Below the pieces are notes generated by a model. It was not told the DNA's origin and did no database searches. It worked only from the letters and a program-made list of their open reading frames with translations. A stretch of 64,000 nt of DNA from Fallopia convolvulus (lineage: Eukaryota; Streptophyta; Magnoliopsida; Caryophyllales; Polygonaceae). A program made the translations under genes and the position numbers. Shown in pieces: positions 22,440-32,929 of the stretch; the stretch's first letter is position 1, and each line of letters starts with the position of its first letter. The stretch is from the NCBI GenBank assembly GCA_964016875.1, contig OZ024729.1, positions 23,580,494 through 23,644,493 of the forward strand. The letters are read 5' to 3'.

Positions 22440-25175
22440 TGTGAGATATTGGGGTCTAGATTTACGCACCACCTACAAGAGTTAAAAGGGTATTTTTGAT
22501 AGACCCAAAGATGGAAAGGTAGAACGAAAAAAAAAACAAAGCCCACACACAAACAAAAGCAAACAAATCACACATAGTCATAAACAAAAAAAAAACACAA
22601 CAAACAAACAAGAAAAACATGGACACACGAAAAAATAGGGTCGGAAGGGATCGAAGGACGAAATCAGAAAGACAAAATAAATGCACACATCAACAAACCA
22701 ACCCAAACACCAAGACAACCTCCTACCCCTATAACCTAGGGAAAGCGCTCAAACCCACTTATCCACTCGCAACTCTCCACCTCCTACACCCTAATACTGT
22801 CATTCCATAGGGTCCTATCTTAGGACATGGGATCTTTGAGGGATAAGAATGTCATGTCCTATTTCATAAGCTCTTTTGAACTCTTTTTAAGGTGCCCTCT
22901 TCCTCGCTGGAAATCCCCAAGAGTCAAGCTCTCATACCTCTACACTGGCGTGGTTTGTTATCTCTGTAGTACATGTCCAAACCACTTGAGTCTCGCCTCT
23001 TGTATCTTATCCTTAATGTTGGATACACCGACCTTTCTATAGACGACTTCGTTCATGACATTCTCCAATATCGTGTGGCCGCAGATCCAACGTATAATCC
23101 TCATCTCCGCCACCATTTGCTTCCACTATTTGGCCTTTGTGGGCAACCAACACTTTGCTTTGTACAACATTGTTACTCTAACAACCATCTTGTAGAACTT
23201 TCCTTTTAAGTTTAAAGGGTACTTTCTTATCATATAAGATACCAAACACCCCTCTCCATTTTTTTCCAACCTACCCAGATTCAGTGCTTGGTATCTGCAT
23301 CAATACATCCATCGCTCTGCATTAAAGATCCCAAATATTCGAAGCTCTCCTTCTTCGAGATACAATCTTCTATAAGCATCACGTCTTCACCTCCCTTTGA
23401 AGCCCCTCCAAAGGCAAACTCTACATACTTTATCTTGAATTTTCTCAATGTAAAACCTCTCGAATCAAGCGCCCCCTCCACTGCTCGAGCTTACTGCTAA
23501 CCCAAACTCTAGATTCATCAGCCAAAACAATATCATCTACAAAGACCATACACCATGAAGCTTCCCCTTGAAATGGCCTCGTCAGCACATCCATCACTAT
23601 CGCAAAAAGAAACAAACTTAAAGCCGACACTTGGTGCAAACCTATCTTGACTTAGAAGTACTTTGTTTCCCCACCTAAGGTGCAAGCACTGGTGAACGAA
23701 CTACCATACATGTCCTTTAGGATTTCAATGTATGTTTTGGACACCTCCCTTTCCTAGAGACACCTCCAGAACAACTCTCTAGGCACTCTGTTATGAACTT
23801 TCTCCATGTTTATGAAGGCCATATGCAAGTTTTTTCTTCCTTTCTCTAAACAACTCTATTAAATGTCTTATCAAGCGAATGGTCTATGTGGCCGACCTGC
23901 CTAACATAAGCCAAATTGGTTCTTAGAGATGCAAATAAGCTTCCTCAATCTTCACTCCATCACCCTCTCTCACAACTTCATTGTGTGGCTAAGGAGTTCA
24001 ATACCTCTATAGTTGTTACAAAGTTGGACATCTCTTATGTTCTTCCACAGTGGGACCAATTTGCTACAACTCCACTCTCTAAGCATCTTAGCTGACCCGA
24101 GCATAACACTAAAAAAGGGGTTGAGCCATTCTAAACTATTTCCCTCGAGGCACATTCAAAATTCCACTTGGATCTCATCTTGTCTTATAGATCTCCTACT
24201 CTTCTTCCTATGGATTGCCTCCGAAACTCCTCCTTTGAGACGCACTTGCAAAAACTAAAACTCCTAGGTGGGAGAGCTCCCTCTAGTGGCTTGTATCCCT
24301 CATTTAGAAGATCCATAAAGTAACATGACCACCTTTGTTTGATATTGTTACAAGGGAGATGGGCCTAACTACCAAGCCCAACATACAAGCTTAATGAGAT
24401 TCCATCCCAAAACCAATTGACAATAAGAGGAGTGACTCATAAACTTATTTACTAGACTTGCATGTCCTAATTTTTCCAATGTTGGATTCACAATTGAACC
24501 CTAATAGATATATTGGTTGTCCATTGACACTTGACCTTCTTTGTCCTTTATGCATCTCCCTTGGCCCTCTTGTTCTCAATAACACAATGAACTCTCTCTT
24601 CCTTTCTAGCGTTGTGCAACATGTTAGGGTACTATATGCATCACACCATGTCCAAGATTTTACTCCTAATATCCCTTACCTAGGCCAAAAGTTAGATCAA
24701 TCTCTCGCTGCCTTTTTCCTCTAAGGCTTTGTACAAGTTTTCAAAATCCCTCTCCTTGGCCTTTGCAATGGATATCCTTGCCTCTCTCTTGGCCCTCTTA
24801 TACTCAATAACACGACAAACTCTTTCCTCCTCACTAGTGTTGTGCAACACATTATGGTACGTGATCTACTTGGTCTTAACCTCATCATCCCACCATAATT
24901 CTCCTCTCTTGTGAACATTGTTACTTTTAGACAAGCCCAACACCTCACATGCCACATATTGAATGCACTTAGCCATGCACCCCCATATCAACTCTATCCC
25001 AAGGATGCCCTTGATTTACCCATCTAAATCTTGTCAAAAACTCCTCTTCTCCTCTTCACTCAAACCCATTTGTGGTCCTTTCTCTCTTGATTCATTACAA
25101 TGCATCTCCTCCGATTGGTGCTCTACCTTTGATCGTTCCTCTGCCAAATCAATGATATTGTCGTCCTGTTCTTGA
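22440..25175 (-). pseudogene. RTE-like LINE reverse transcriptase, decayed
   Basis: Reading the minus strand downward gives the plant RTE-LINE order. First comes a basic spacer region at about 24,950-24,720. Then SAKMLREWSCSKLVPLWKN and CNNYRGIELLSHTMKL (about 24,100-23,970). Then the RT core HQVSALSLFLFAIVMD and FVDDIVLADE (23,639-23,500, catalytic DD retained), then FEYLGSLMQSDG (about 23,330). Only short pieces stay open; there are many frameshifts and stops. The endonuclease domain is not recognisable, so the copy is probably 5'-truncated, as is usual for LINEs. It sits between the copia PBS and the copia gag start. Exact ends and a target duplication were not found. Confidence 0.8.
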
Positions 25176-25188
25176 ATCTTTGGACTCC

Positions 25189-25491
25189 ATGGATGAGCAT
25201 GAGTTGTTCTTGAACCATTTCGATTACCCTATCTATGTTTTGTCCACCAATTTGTTAGATGATCACAATTACAGAACATGGAGATGGTTTGTTGAAGTTT
25301 CCCTAATTGCAAAAAAAAAAAAACTAGGGTTCATTACAACAACTTGTCATCAACCTTGTGCAGATTCTCCAAATCATTCCCATAGGGATCATTGCAAAAA
25401 TATTTCCCTTTATAGGTTATTTCACTTAGCAAAAAAATTGTTGAATCAATTCTTTAATGTCATTTTGCACGAACAAATTTGGGGAACTTAA
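25189..25491 (+). pseudogene. copia gag N-terminal fragment
   Basis: The ATG at 25,189 opens MDEHELFLNHFDYPIYVLST, followed by LLDDHNYRTWRWFVEVSLIAKKKKLGFI. This matches the copia-type gag N-terminal pattern (...L.G.NY..W...M...L.AKNKLGF.DG). The frame stops at 25,491 where AT-rich Helitron-like DNA begins. A likely continuation is at 27,590. Its LTR and PBS are at 22,090-22,391, separated by the LINE. Confidence 0.7.
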
Positions 25492-25549
25492 AGCGAGATT
25501 TGGTCAAAATTATCGCACTCGATTATACCGAGTTTAATACGAATTGAAT

Positions 25550-26502
25550 TCTTTTAATCAAGGAACGATGTTAGTCATAATATATCTACCTAATCTATAA
25601 CTATATATTAATGTTGTACCTTTTCGATCCACCAAAACGATTTTGGTTCCGCTTCATATTTATGATTAATTTTTATTCCTATTATTTTAACCTTTTCCTA
25701 TTAAATTGTTCTTTAACTATATAAATCTATCTTTAACATCAAACAAATATCTATTTAGTATAAAAATATCTTTTTAAAAACTTTCTTATACAAATATTTA
25801 AAATTAAAGATATAAAATTTTAAAAAAATTAAAATAAGTATAAACATATTTTATCTTTTAGCATTATATCTTTTCACAAATTTATTTATAGATATGTATA
25901 TATTATTTTATAATAAAAAAATGAATGATAAATACTTATAATGTTTAAAAATAATAAAAATAGGTTATATAATATTTAATAGATATATTGAAATATTTGA
26001 TTCTAAATTAAGGTACATAGTAATAAAAATATAATATTTAATCTTATCTAATCTTTACTTTATCGAGCCACAAAATGAGTTTAGCCCAACCTTAAATGAA
26101 AATAATTTTTTTTAAATTATTTTCAATAAATAAATTATTTTTATCTTTATCTTTCTTATTTTATTATATGTTATTTATTATTCGAATTTTGTTTATGTAA
26201 ATCTTATCTCTTCCATATTATAATATATAGATATTTTTTATTCATATGTTATCTTTTTTAAAAAAATTAAATATCTATGAAATATCATCAAGGAAAAGGA
26301 GAAATGTACATTATTTAACCTTAATAATCTTTTTTATTCTCAACATTAAACTTAATAATTTAATTTTTTTTATTTGATTCCAAAAAATAAAAAATTTGTA
26401 CATTGTACAAGCAATAAATTACTTACATTAATTTTTATATTATATTTTTATTTAATATCTATAAAATATCAAACCATATTCGTGTATGGCACGACGGGTA
26501 CA
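25550..26502 (+). mobile_element. Helitron-like AT-rich block A
   Basis: The right end reads CGTGTATGGCACGACGGGTACAACTAGT. It has a short CGTG...CACG hairpin followed about 10 bases later by CTAGT, the arrangement of Helitron 3' ends. The left end is not fixed; TC-start candidates lie near 25,580 (CTACCTAATCTATAACTATA). There is no Rep/helicase coding, so it would be non-autonomous. Confidence 0.45.
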
Positions 26503-27585
26503 ACTAGTACAATATAAAGCAGAGACCATGTTTGTTGTAAATATTGCGCCACGTGACATTATTTGAATAAATAATGTTAATTTTTTTAATAATAAATATT
26601 CTAATAACTTGTATTATTCTTTTATACATCCAAATTTTTTTATTTTATAATATCTTGATCTATATATTGGTATTTTTATGCTTTTTCTAATCTTGTAACA
26701 AGATTTGATCTTCAAGTATATAATCTCTTATCTATATGTTGATATTATCGAATATAATAAATTACTTATCCAATATATGATATATTTTATTATACATTGA
26801 TATAATTTTATATCAATCAAACAACTTGAATAAATTAATTTCAATTTTTTAAAAAATATTATAATAATTTTGATTTTTAATAAATATTATAATAATTTAT
26901 AGTATTATTCTTGTATACATACAATAAATTTTATAATATAGATAACATATTTATATAATTTTATATCCATATAATTTTCTATCTATATGTTGATATTTTA
27001 CAATATAATAAATTATTTATAGAATATAGAATATATATTAGTATACATTGATATATCTACCTCAATTTAATAAATTAATGTTAAAAAATATTTTAATAAG
27101 TTATATTATCCTTCTTAGATATCCTACTGTAATTGTCTTTAAGTTATAGTATTATATTGTTTTCATTTTTTCTCTATGTTATCTTCGATACCAATCTTTA
27201 TATTAATATTCTCAATATTTTAAAGTATTATTATATTCATTACGAAATAAAAGATAAAAACACTAATACATAACCGTAATAAATATTTTATAAAAAAATG
27301 TTTATTTTATGCATATTAATATCTTAACAATAAAAAATATTTAAAAATATTCAATTCAAGTAAAAATAGAATTTCAATAATTTTAATATAAGATTGGGAA
27401 AAAATCTAAACAAATAATGAAAATAATTTTTAAATATATTCAATTAAAATAAGGGGCACAATCTTAAAGTTTTTTATAATTAAATAATTTTATTATGATA
27501 TTATATTTATGTATTATAAATATTATATTAATATGATAATATTATATAATCTTTAATAAAATTATCCTTGAGTATCATGAGAATT
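26503..27585 (+). mobile_element. Helitron-like AT-rich block B, related to 58,870-59,720
   Basis: It begins ACAATATAAAGCAGAGACCATGTTTGTTG, directly abutting block A, and ends near AATTCAACTAGTT, the same ...AACTAGT word as block A. Its reverse complement aligns over several hundred bases with 58,870-59,720; shared landmarks include ACAGTAGGATATCTA and CAACAAACATGG. So this is a dispersed repeat family. Helitron identity is inference from the ends; no transposase is present. Confidence 0.55.
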
Positions 27586-27589
27586 CAAC

Positions 27590-27800
27590 TAGTTTCACTA
27601 AATGCAAGACTTTGTGGGAAGAATATCTCCTACTTCTTGAAGACAAAGTTTGTAGGTATTTCAAATCAAGTTGCTCTCACAATTTTGCAAAATCAAAAAA
27701 TTGTACAATTCTTAATGCGACTTGGCAATTCTTTTGCTGTAATTTGAGGAGGTATCTTGATGCAAAATCGACCGCCTTCTGTTTGAGTTGTGTATAATTT
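27590..27800 (+). pseudogene. Possible continuation of the copia gag
   Basis: TTTCACTAAATGCAAGACTT reads FTKCKTLWEEYLLLLEDKV, plausible as the gag stretch after the fragment ending at 25,491. The open frame 27,612-27,797 then loses similarity. 'AATGCAAGACTTTGTGGGAAGAATA' recurs diverged at about 27,835, with 'TCAAATCAAGTCGCTCTCA' after it, so part of this block is duplicated. Confidence 0.4.
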
Positions 27801-27885
27801 GGTAATTCTTTTGTTATAATTCAAGGAGGTAACTTAATGCAAGACTTTATGGGAAGAATAATGTGGTTCAAATCAAGTCGCTCTC

Positions 27886-28131
27886 AGAGTTAGAAAAGAA
27901 TGAAGAACAAAACAATGTGAATGGATAATAACAAAAGAAGAAAACTGGGTTTTTATTTATTTGGTGAATAATATGTCAAGATTACATAACTCGTGTTTTG
28001 GAGGGGGTTTATATATAACCCTTTGTACAATTGTCCTTTCTAGTAATCATAAACTATAGAGCATAATTTCCAAGACGATTTCATATCTGAGCTCTGCTAT
28101 TTTTTCATTGGCTACATGACATTCTCTAACA
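27886..28131 (-). mobile_element. Ty1/copia 3' LTR (minus strand)
   Basis: On the minus strand, AGCTTGACGGGGG (purine tract, about 28,132-28,144) precedes TGTTAGAGAATGTCATG. The LTR can be closed near the plus-strand AGTTAGAAAAG at 27,886, giving about 246 bases with imperfect TGTTAGA/TCTAAC ends. It belongs to the RT fragment that follows. Confidence 0.65.
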
Positions 28132-28199
28132 CCCCCGTCAAGCTAAAAGAGGTGTGAACATCCCCAACTTGAACAATAGGTAATTCAGTTGTGAAAAAG

Positions 28200-29345
28200 G
28201 TAGAATTTTGGTTAGAACATCAACAACTTTTTTTGATGGAGTGAAGCATAATTCAATTAGACCTTCAATGACTTTCCCCCTTGTGAGATGAAAATTGATT
28301 TCACTTGCTTCATTCTCTCATGAAAAATTAGGTTTTGAGCAATTTGAAGTGCTGATCGATTATCATTGTAGCTGACTGAATTGGAGAAACAATTAGTTCT
28401 TGTAATAAGCGTATGAGCAAAGTAAATTTGTTGCAACTTGTGCCATTGCTTTGTATTTAGCTTCGAAGAAATTCTATACACTATGCTTTTTTTTTCTTGG
28501 ACTTCCAAGATATGGGAGAGAAACCAAGAAGAATTATGAAGACATTGATAGAGTTTTTGGTATTCGGGCATGCAACCTAGTCAGAATTAGTGTATCTAGT
28601 GAGAATCAGTTTGTCAAAGACATGAAGAACGATACCTTGGCCAATGGTGCGAAAAATGTATTTCAAAGTGTGATGTAAGACAATTAAGTAAGGAGTTCTA
28701 GGAGATTGCATGAACTACACTGTTTACTTGGACAACAAAACATATATCAAGTCTGGTGTTTGTCACAGAATTGAGTTTCCCTATGAGCTATCTATAAAGA
28801 TGGATTATTGAGGAGACCACCATCATCATCATTGTTTATCTTGAGATTAAATGCAAGGGAGTGTAGACAAGGAATAAAGGATGGCATCCCGACATCTTGG
28901 AGTAATTTATTTGTAAACTTCTTTTGTGTGAGAGCTACATTATTTGGTAAGTAAGTGATCTGAAGGCCAATAAAGTATTGTAAGAACCCCAAGTCCTTGA
29001 TGCTGAATAATTGGTCAAGGTATGATTTAAAAAGTTCAATAGATGCTGAATTTGAGCTCGTGATTAGTAAATCATCAATGTAGACAACAAATATATTTTA
29101 ATGTGAGGTCCTTGTTGAAGAAGGAATAGAGAATAATCATCTCTTGATTGTATAGAACCATTGTCTGGTGGCTTGTTTGAGTCCATATAAAGATTTTCTA
29201 AGTCGACAAAAATGGTTGAAGGGATTTGGGATTCCTTCATGGTCTGTCCTTTAGAATTCTTCATGAAGTCCATGTAAGAAAGAGTTATTTACATAAAGTA
29301 GATATATGGGCATAGATTTATAAGAGGCAATAACAAGTCACCGAG
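28200..29345 (-). pseudogene. Ty1/copia reverse transcriptase / RNase H remnant
   Basis: Reading downward on the minus strand: VNNSFLHG near 29,300, FVDLENLYMDSNKPPDN (usual 'KSLYGLKQAPR'), VYIDDLLIT near 29,075 (catalytic DD), LGFLQYFIGLQI at 28,990, VALTQKKFTNKLL, then an RNase H piece (YNDNRSALQIAQNLIFHERM, near 28,350) and IFISQGGKS. Several in-frame stops and frameshifts are present. It is the 3' half of a copia element whose 5' half is missing; the plus-strand copia gag begins at about the point where it is cut. Confidence 0.85.
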
Positions 29346-29369
29346 GCTTAGTGCTAGAAGGTTCGAGAG

Positions 29370-30686
29370 GTGGTAAGGACTCATGAAAGATTGGATGAGA
29401 AGCCACGACTTTCATGCCTGGTGCATTATCGAAAGGTGAACTTCCAAGTGGATCCAGCCATTCGTGATGATTTGTCAAAAATGGGACAAAATGAATGGAA
29501 GTGCACGGAGGCCAACTTCAAGGCCAAAATGTATCTCAACAACCCCATCTGTGAACAAGATGCTGACAAAGTGGCTAACCTTGAGAGGGCCAAGGAAATG
29601 TGGGCCACCATCCAACAAATGCACGTAGGGAGTTCCGATCTCAAGGAATATCACCAGATGAACGCGATAAGGGAGTTATTCAACTTCCGAATGGAACAAG
29701 GTGAAGTGATTTCTCTTTATCAGTCATGTTTCGAATCTCTATGCACTAAGCTTGAAGGACTCGGGATCTCAATGGAAGAGATTACCGACAAAATGATGGT
29801 GCAACAGTTGATAAATGGCCTAGCCACGGATTGGTCCAATGAGAGGATGATGTTGAAGGAGAACCTAGAGAATATAAACTTCATTCTACATCAAATCCTT
29901 GGGAAATTGCTAAGCTATGAGAACAGGAAAAATGAAAACAAGGCTAGCAAAGGAATAGTCTTGAAATTGGAGAAAAGGCTAAAGTTCGTACATGAACAAT
30001 ACGAGGACTCAAAAGAAGATGAAGACGAGGAACTGGAACTCGTCACCAAGGCTTTGCATTCCTTTTGCAAGAAAGGAATGTTTAAAAGGAACAACGGAGG
30101 AGAATACAGGAACAACAACTCCAACGGAAAACCCATGGAGAAGGATCTTAGAGATGTCACTTATTATAAATTGTACAAGAAAGAGAACTTTGCCAAAAAT
30201 TGCTCCGAGGGAATTGAAAAGAGGAAGCCAAACAAGAAATCCTACATCACTGCTTGGAGTGACTCTCAGGACGAAGATCCAAAGGCGTGGTTGATTCCCA
30301 ACCTCTGTGCCATGGCCATAGGAAAATCCACTAGGGAAAAACCTAGTGAGGTAACTACTAAAACCATCCTTGATTCCTTGTTTGATTATGGTAAACCTAA
30401 GCTCATAAAACTGATGGCTAAACTTGTGCAAGACAACATAAAACTACAAAAGAATCTAGATGAATCTGAACATTATATTGTTGAATGTGTTGGTCTTGAG
30501 TCTTGTCCCAATTGTGTGAAGCTTGTTGAAAAACTTCAAACCTCTCTTGCCGATTACCACAACCTTAGGAAAGAAATAACAAATTTGGAAGAAGAAGAAA
30601 ACGAGTTCCTACATAAATTGAGTGAGAACAAACTAAACCTAGAAGGTACCTCTCCTCAAACTAAGTTTGTTCCCTCTAAGGCATAG
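29370..30686 (+). pseudogene. copia gag polyprotein, N-terminally altered
   Basis: This is an open frame of 438 codons and the longest ORF of the window. It shows the UBN2/copia gag pattern: NEWKCTEANFKAKMYLNNPI, ERAKEMWATIQQMHVGSSDLKE, FNFRMEQGEVISLYQSCFESL, then QLINGLATDW. After that comes an acidic, coiled-coil-rich tail (EDSKEDEDEELELVTKALHSF; a long helical stretch near residues 360-425). The first 30 or so residues do not match gag and may be sequence from before the fragment's breakpoint. The zinc knuckle is not in this ORF but follows at about 30,990 after a stop. It encodes the structural protein of copia particles. No LTR was found on its left, so it is a fragment. Confidence 0.75.
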
Positions 30687-30939
30687 GATTGGGTACGAGC
30701 GTGACAAACCCAAAGATAGTGGAAGACCTCCCATTGAAAGGAAACTAAATGAATGTAGAGCTCTAGAACTCCAAAGTGAGAAATAAAAAATGCCCACTTA
30801 GAAGAGATAATTCATTTCCTGGAAAGTGGAGTAAGTGGAAAGAATGATTACTTCACTAGGAACAATGGGCACAAAATTCATTTCCAAATTGCTAAGGAAA
30901 ATGGGTCAAGGGTCTATAATAAAGAAACCATGAACAGAA

Positions 30940-32540
30940 ACAAAATTTAGAGACTCAATCCAAAATAATACCTAGGAGAGTACTATAAGACATGTTGGCA
31001 TTGTGGTGCACATGGGCACTACAAGGAGAGATGCCCCAAACAAGAGGCTCAATATGAAAAGAGTCACAGAGCGTGGAACAAGCAAGATCGAAATATGAAT
31101 CAATATGCTAGAAAATGGAAAGCTCCCATACCTAGGAACCATCCTTGGAACTCTGTTCATTTTTTCTAGGAACTATACACGCTCTACTAGAAGCTCTCTT
31201 GATGTTAATATTTCCAAGTATGCTCACTTTAAAATTTTATTTCCTTGTAAGGATCCAGGCAAGACACATCTTGCGTGGGTCGCCAAAAACTAATTTCCTT
31301 TATAAGTGGCAGTAGGGGGGACCACATGTGGGTCATAGATAGTGGATGCTCAAATCATATGACAAGGAACATAGACCACCTCACCTCACTCCACAGGCAA
31401 GTCGAAGGAGGAAATCTCTCCTTTGGTAACAAGAATAAAGGGGAAATCATAGGAACTGGTGAAATCATGCTAAACAAGTCAACAAAGATCAACAATGTCG
31501 ATCTAGTCAAAGACTTGGGATACAATCTACTCAATGTGTCTCAAATTTGTGACCAAGGGAACAACATAGTCATATTTGACTCACAAGAGGGTCTGGTAAT
31601 CAACAAGAAGACCAACAAAATCATTCTTAAGGGAAAAAGATCAAAAAACATCTACGTCGTGGACACCAACTTTGAGCCTCAAAGAAAGTTATGTCTCGTG
31701 TGTTCCACTGATGATACAAAACTCTAGCATAATAGGCTTGGGAATGCAGGATAAACCTCATCCTGAAGTTGTTCCTACAAGACTTGGTAACAAGTCTTCC
31801 ATGAATCAACCTCAATAATGTCAAGATGTGTGAATCCTGCATCAAGGGAAAGCAAACAAGGAGTTCTTTTAAGCCAAAGAAGATAGTGAGTACAATAAGA
31901 CCTCTGGAACTAATCCACATGGATCTCTACGGTCCCATGAGAACGGCTAGCCATGGAACCTCAATAATGTCATAATTGATGATTTTCTCGATTTACATGG
32001 GTTATCTTCCTTATGTCCAAAGTAGATGCATTTAAAGAATTTGGAAGTCAGCCTAGGGTTGAAGTTAAAGGCCATGAGATATGACCACGAAATTGAGTTT
32101 GAGAAATCAGAGTTTCTTAAAATATTCAATGAGAATGGAGTCTCCCACAACTTCTTTGCTCCACACACTCCTCAACAAAATGGAGTTGTGGAAAGGAAGA
32201 ACATAACTCTAAAAGATATGGCAAGAACCATGATGATAGAAAGTGGAGTTCCCCAAAGTTTTTAGGCAGAGGAAATCTCTACAGTTGTGTACATTTTTAG
32301 CAGAGCAATGATCCGACCCATTATCATGAAGACTTCCTACGATTTGATCAAGGGATGAAAACCTAATATTTCCCACACTTTAGGACCTTTGGGTGCAAAT
32401 GCTTCATCCACAACAATGGAAAGGATAATTTGGGGATGTTTGATCTAACAAGCGATGAGCGAATCTTCGTTGGTTACTTCTCTCAAAGCAAGGTCTACAA
32501 AGTCTACAACAAGAGAACCAGGAAAATCGAATAAAGCATA
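30940..32540 (+). pseudogene. copia zinc knuckle, protease and integrase remnant
   Basis: Landmarks in order: zinc knuckle CWHCGAHGHYKERC (about 30,993-31,034, CX2CX4HX4C); protease WVIDSGCSNHM (about 31,328, DSG present) in the open frame 31,275-31,727; a GAG-pre-integrase region with CESCIKGKQ (about 31,830); IHMDLYGPM (about 31,915); HTPQQNGVVERKN (about 32,165, catalytic E); and an IN tail (SDERIFVGYFSQSKVYKVYN, about 32,450). Frames change several times. Similarity ends abruptly at about 32,535, where the Athila-type element's end begins, and the RT is absent. Confidence 0.85.
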
Positions 32541-32578
32541 CACAACGTAAGTGTGTTTATCAAACTCCTTCACACTTG
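32541..32578 (-). promoter_or_regulatory. Polypurine tract and 3' LTR stub of the Athila-type element
   Basis: Minus strand: TTCAAGTGTGAAGGAGTT then TGATAAACACACTTACG. This resembles the AAGTGTGGGGGAGTTTGATAA junction of related elements. Only about 20 bases of LTR remain before copia integrase sequence. Confidence 0.6.
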
Positions 32579-32929
32579 AATCTCACTCGTCCCAAGTAAA
32601 TATAAAACTATCACTTATTAATAATAAAATCCCTATATCATCAAAGTGCAAATGAACTCACAACTAAGGGTAAAAATATCCACATGAAAGCTCAATACCC
32701 AACCTACTCATCTAAATAATATATCAAATCAACACCAACATCCTACTAACACACCATCGACATATCAAGCCAATGCAAATACAATAAACTAACCACTAAT
32801 CTACAAGATCATACCATCAAACACCAACCAAGTCCATCATCAACAATAATCATCAAAAAGAGAGTGAAAATCACCAAAATACTACACCTTATCCCTCCAA
32901 GTGAAAACCTACCCGAAAACACTCCTGTA

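Noticed and set aside
30009..30431. 140-codon minus-strand ORF opposite the copia gag
   Set aside because: It is a shadow of the real gag frame and has no domain of its own.
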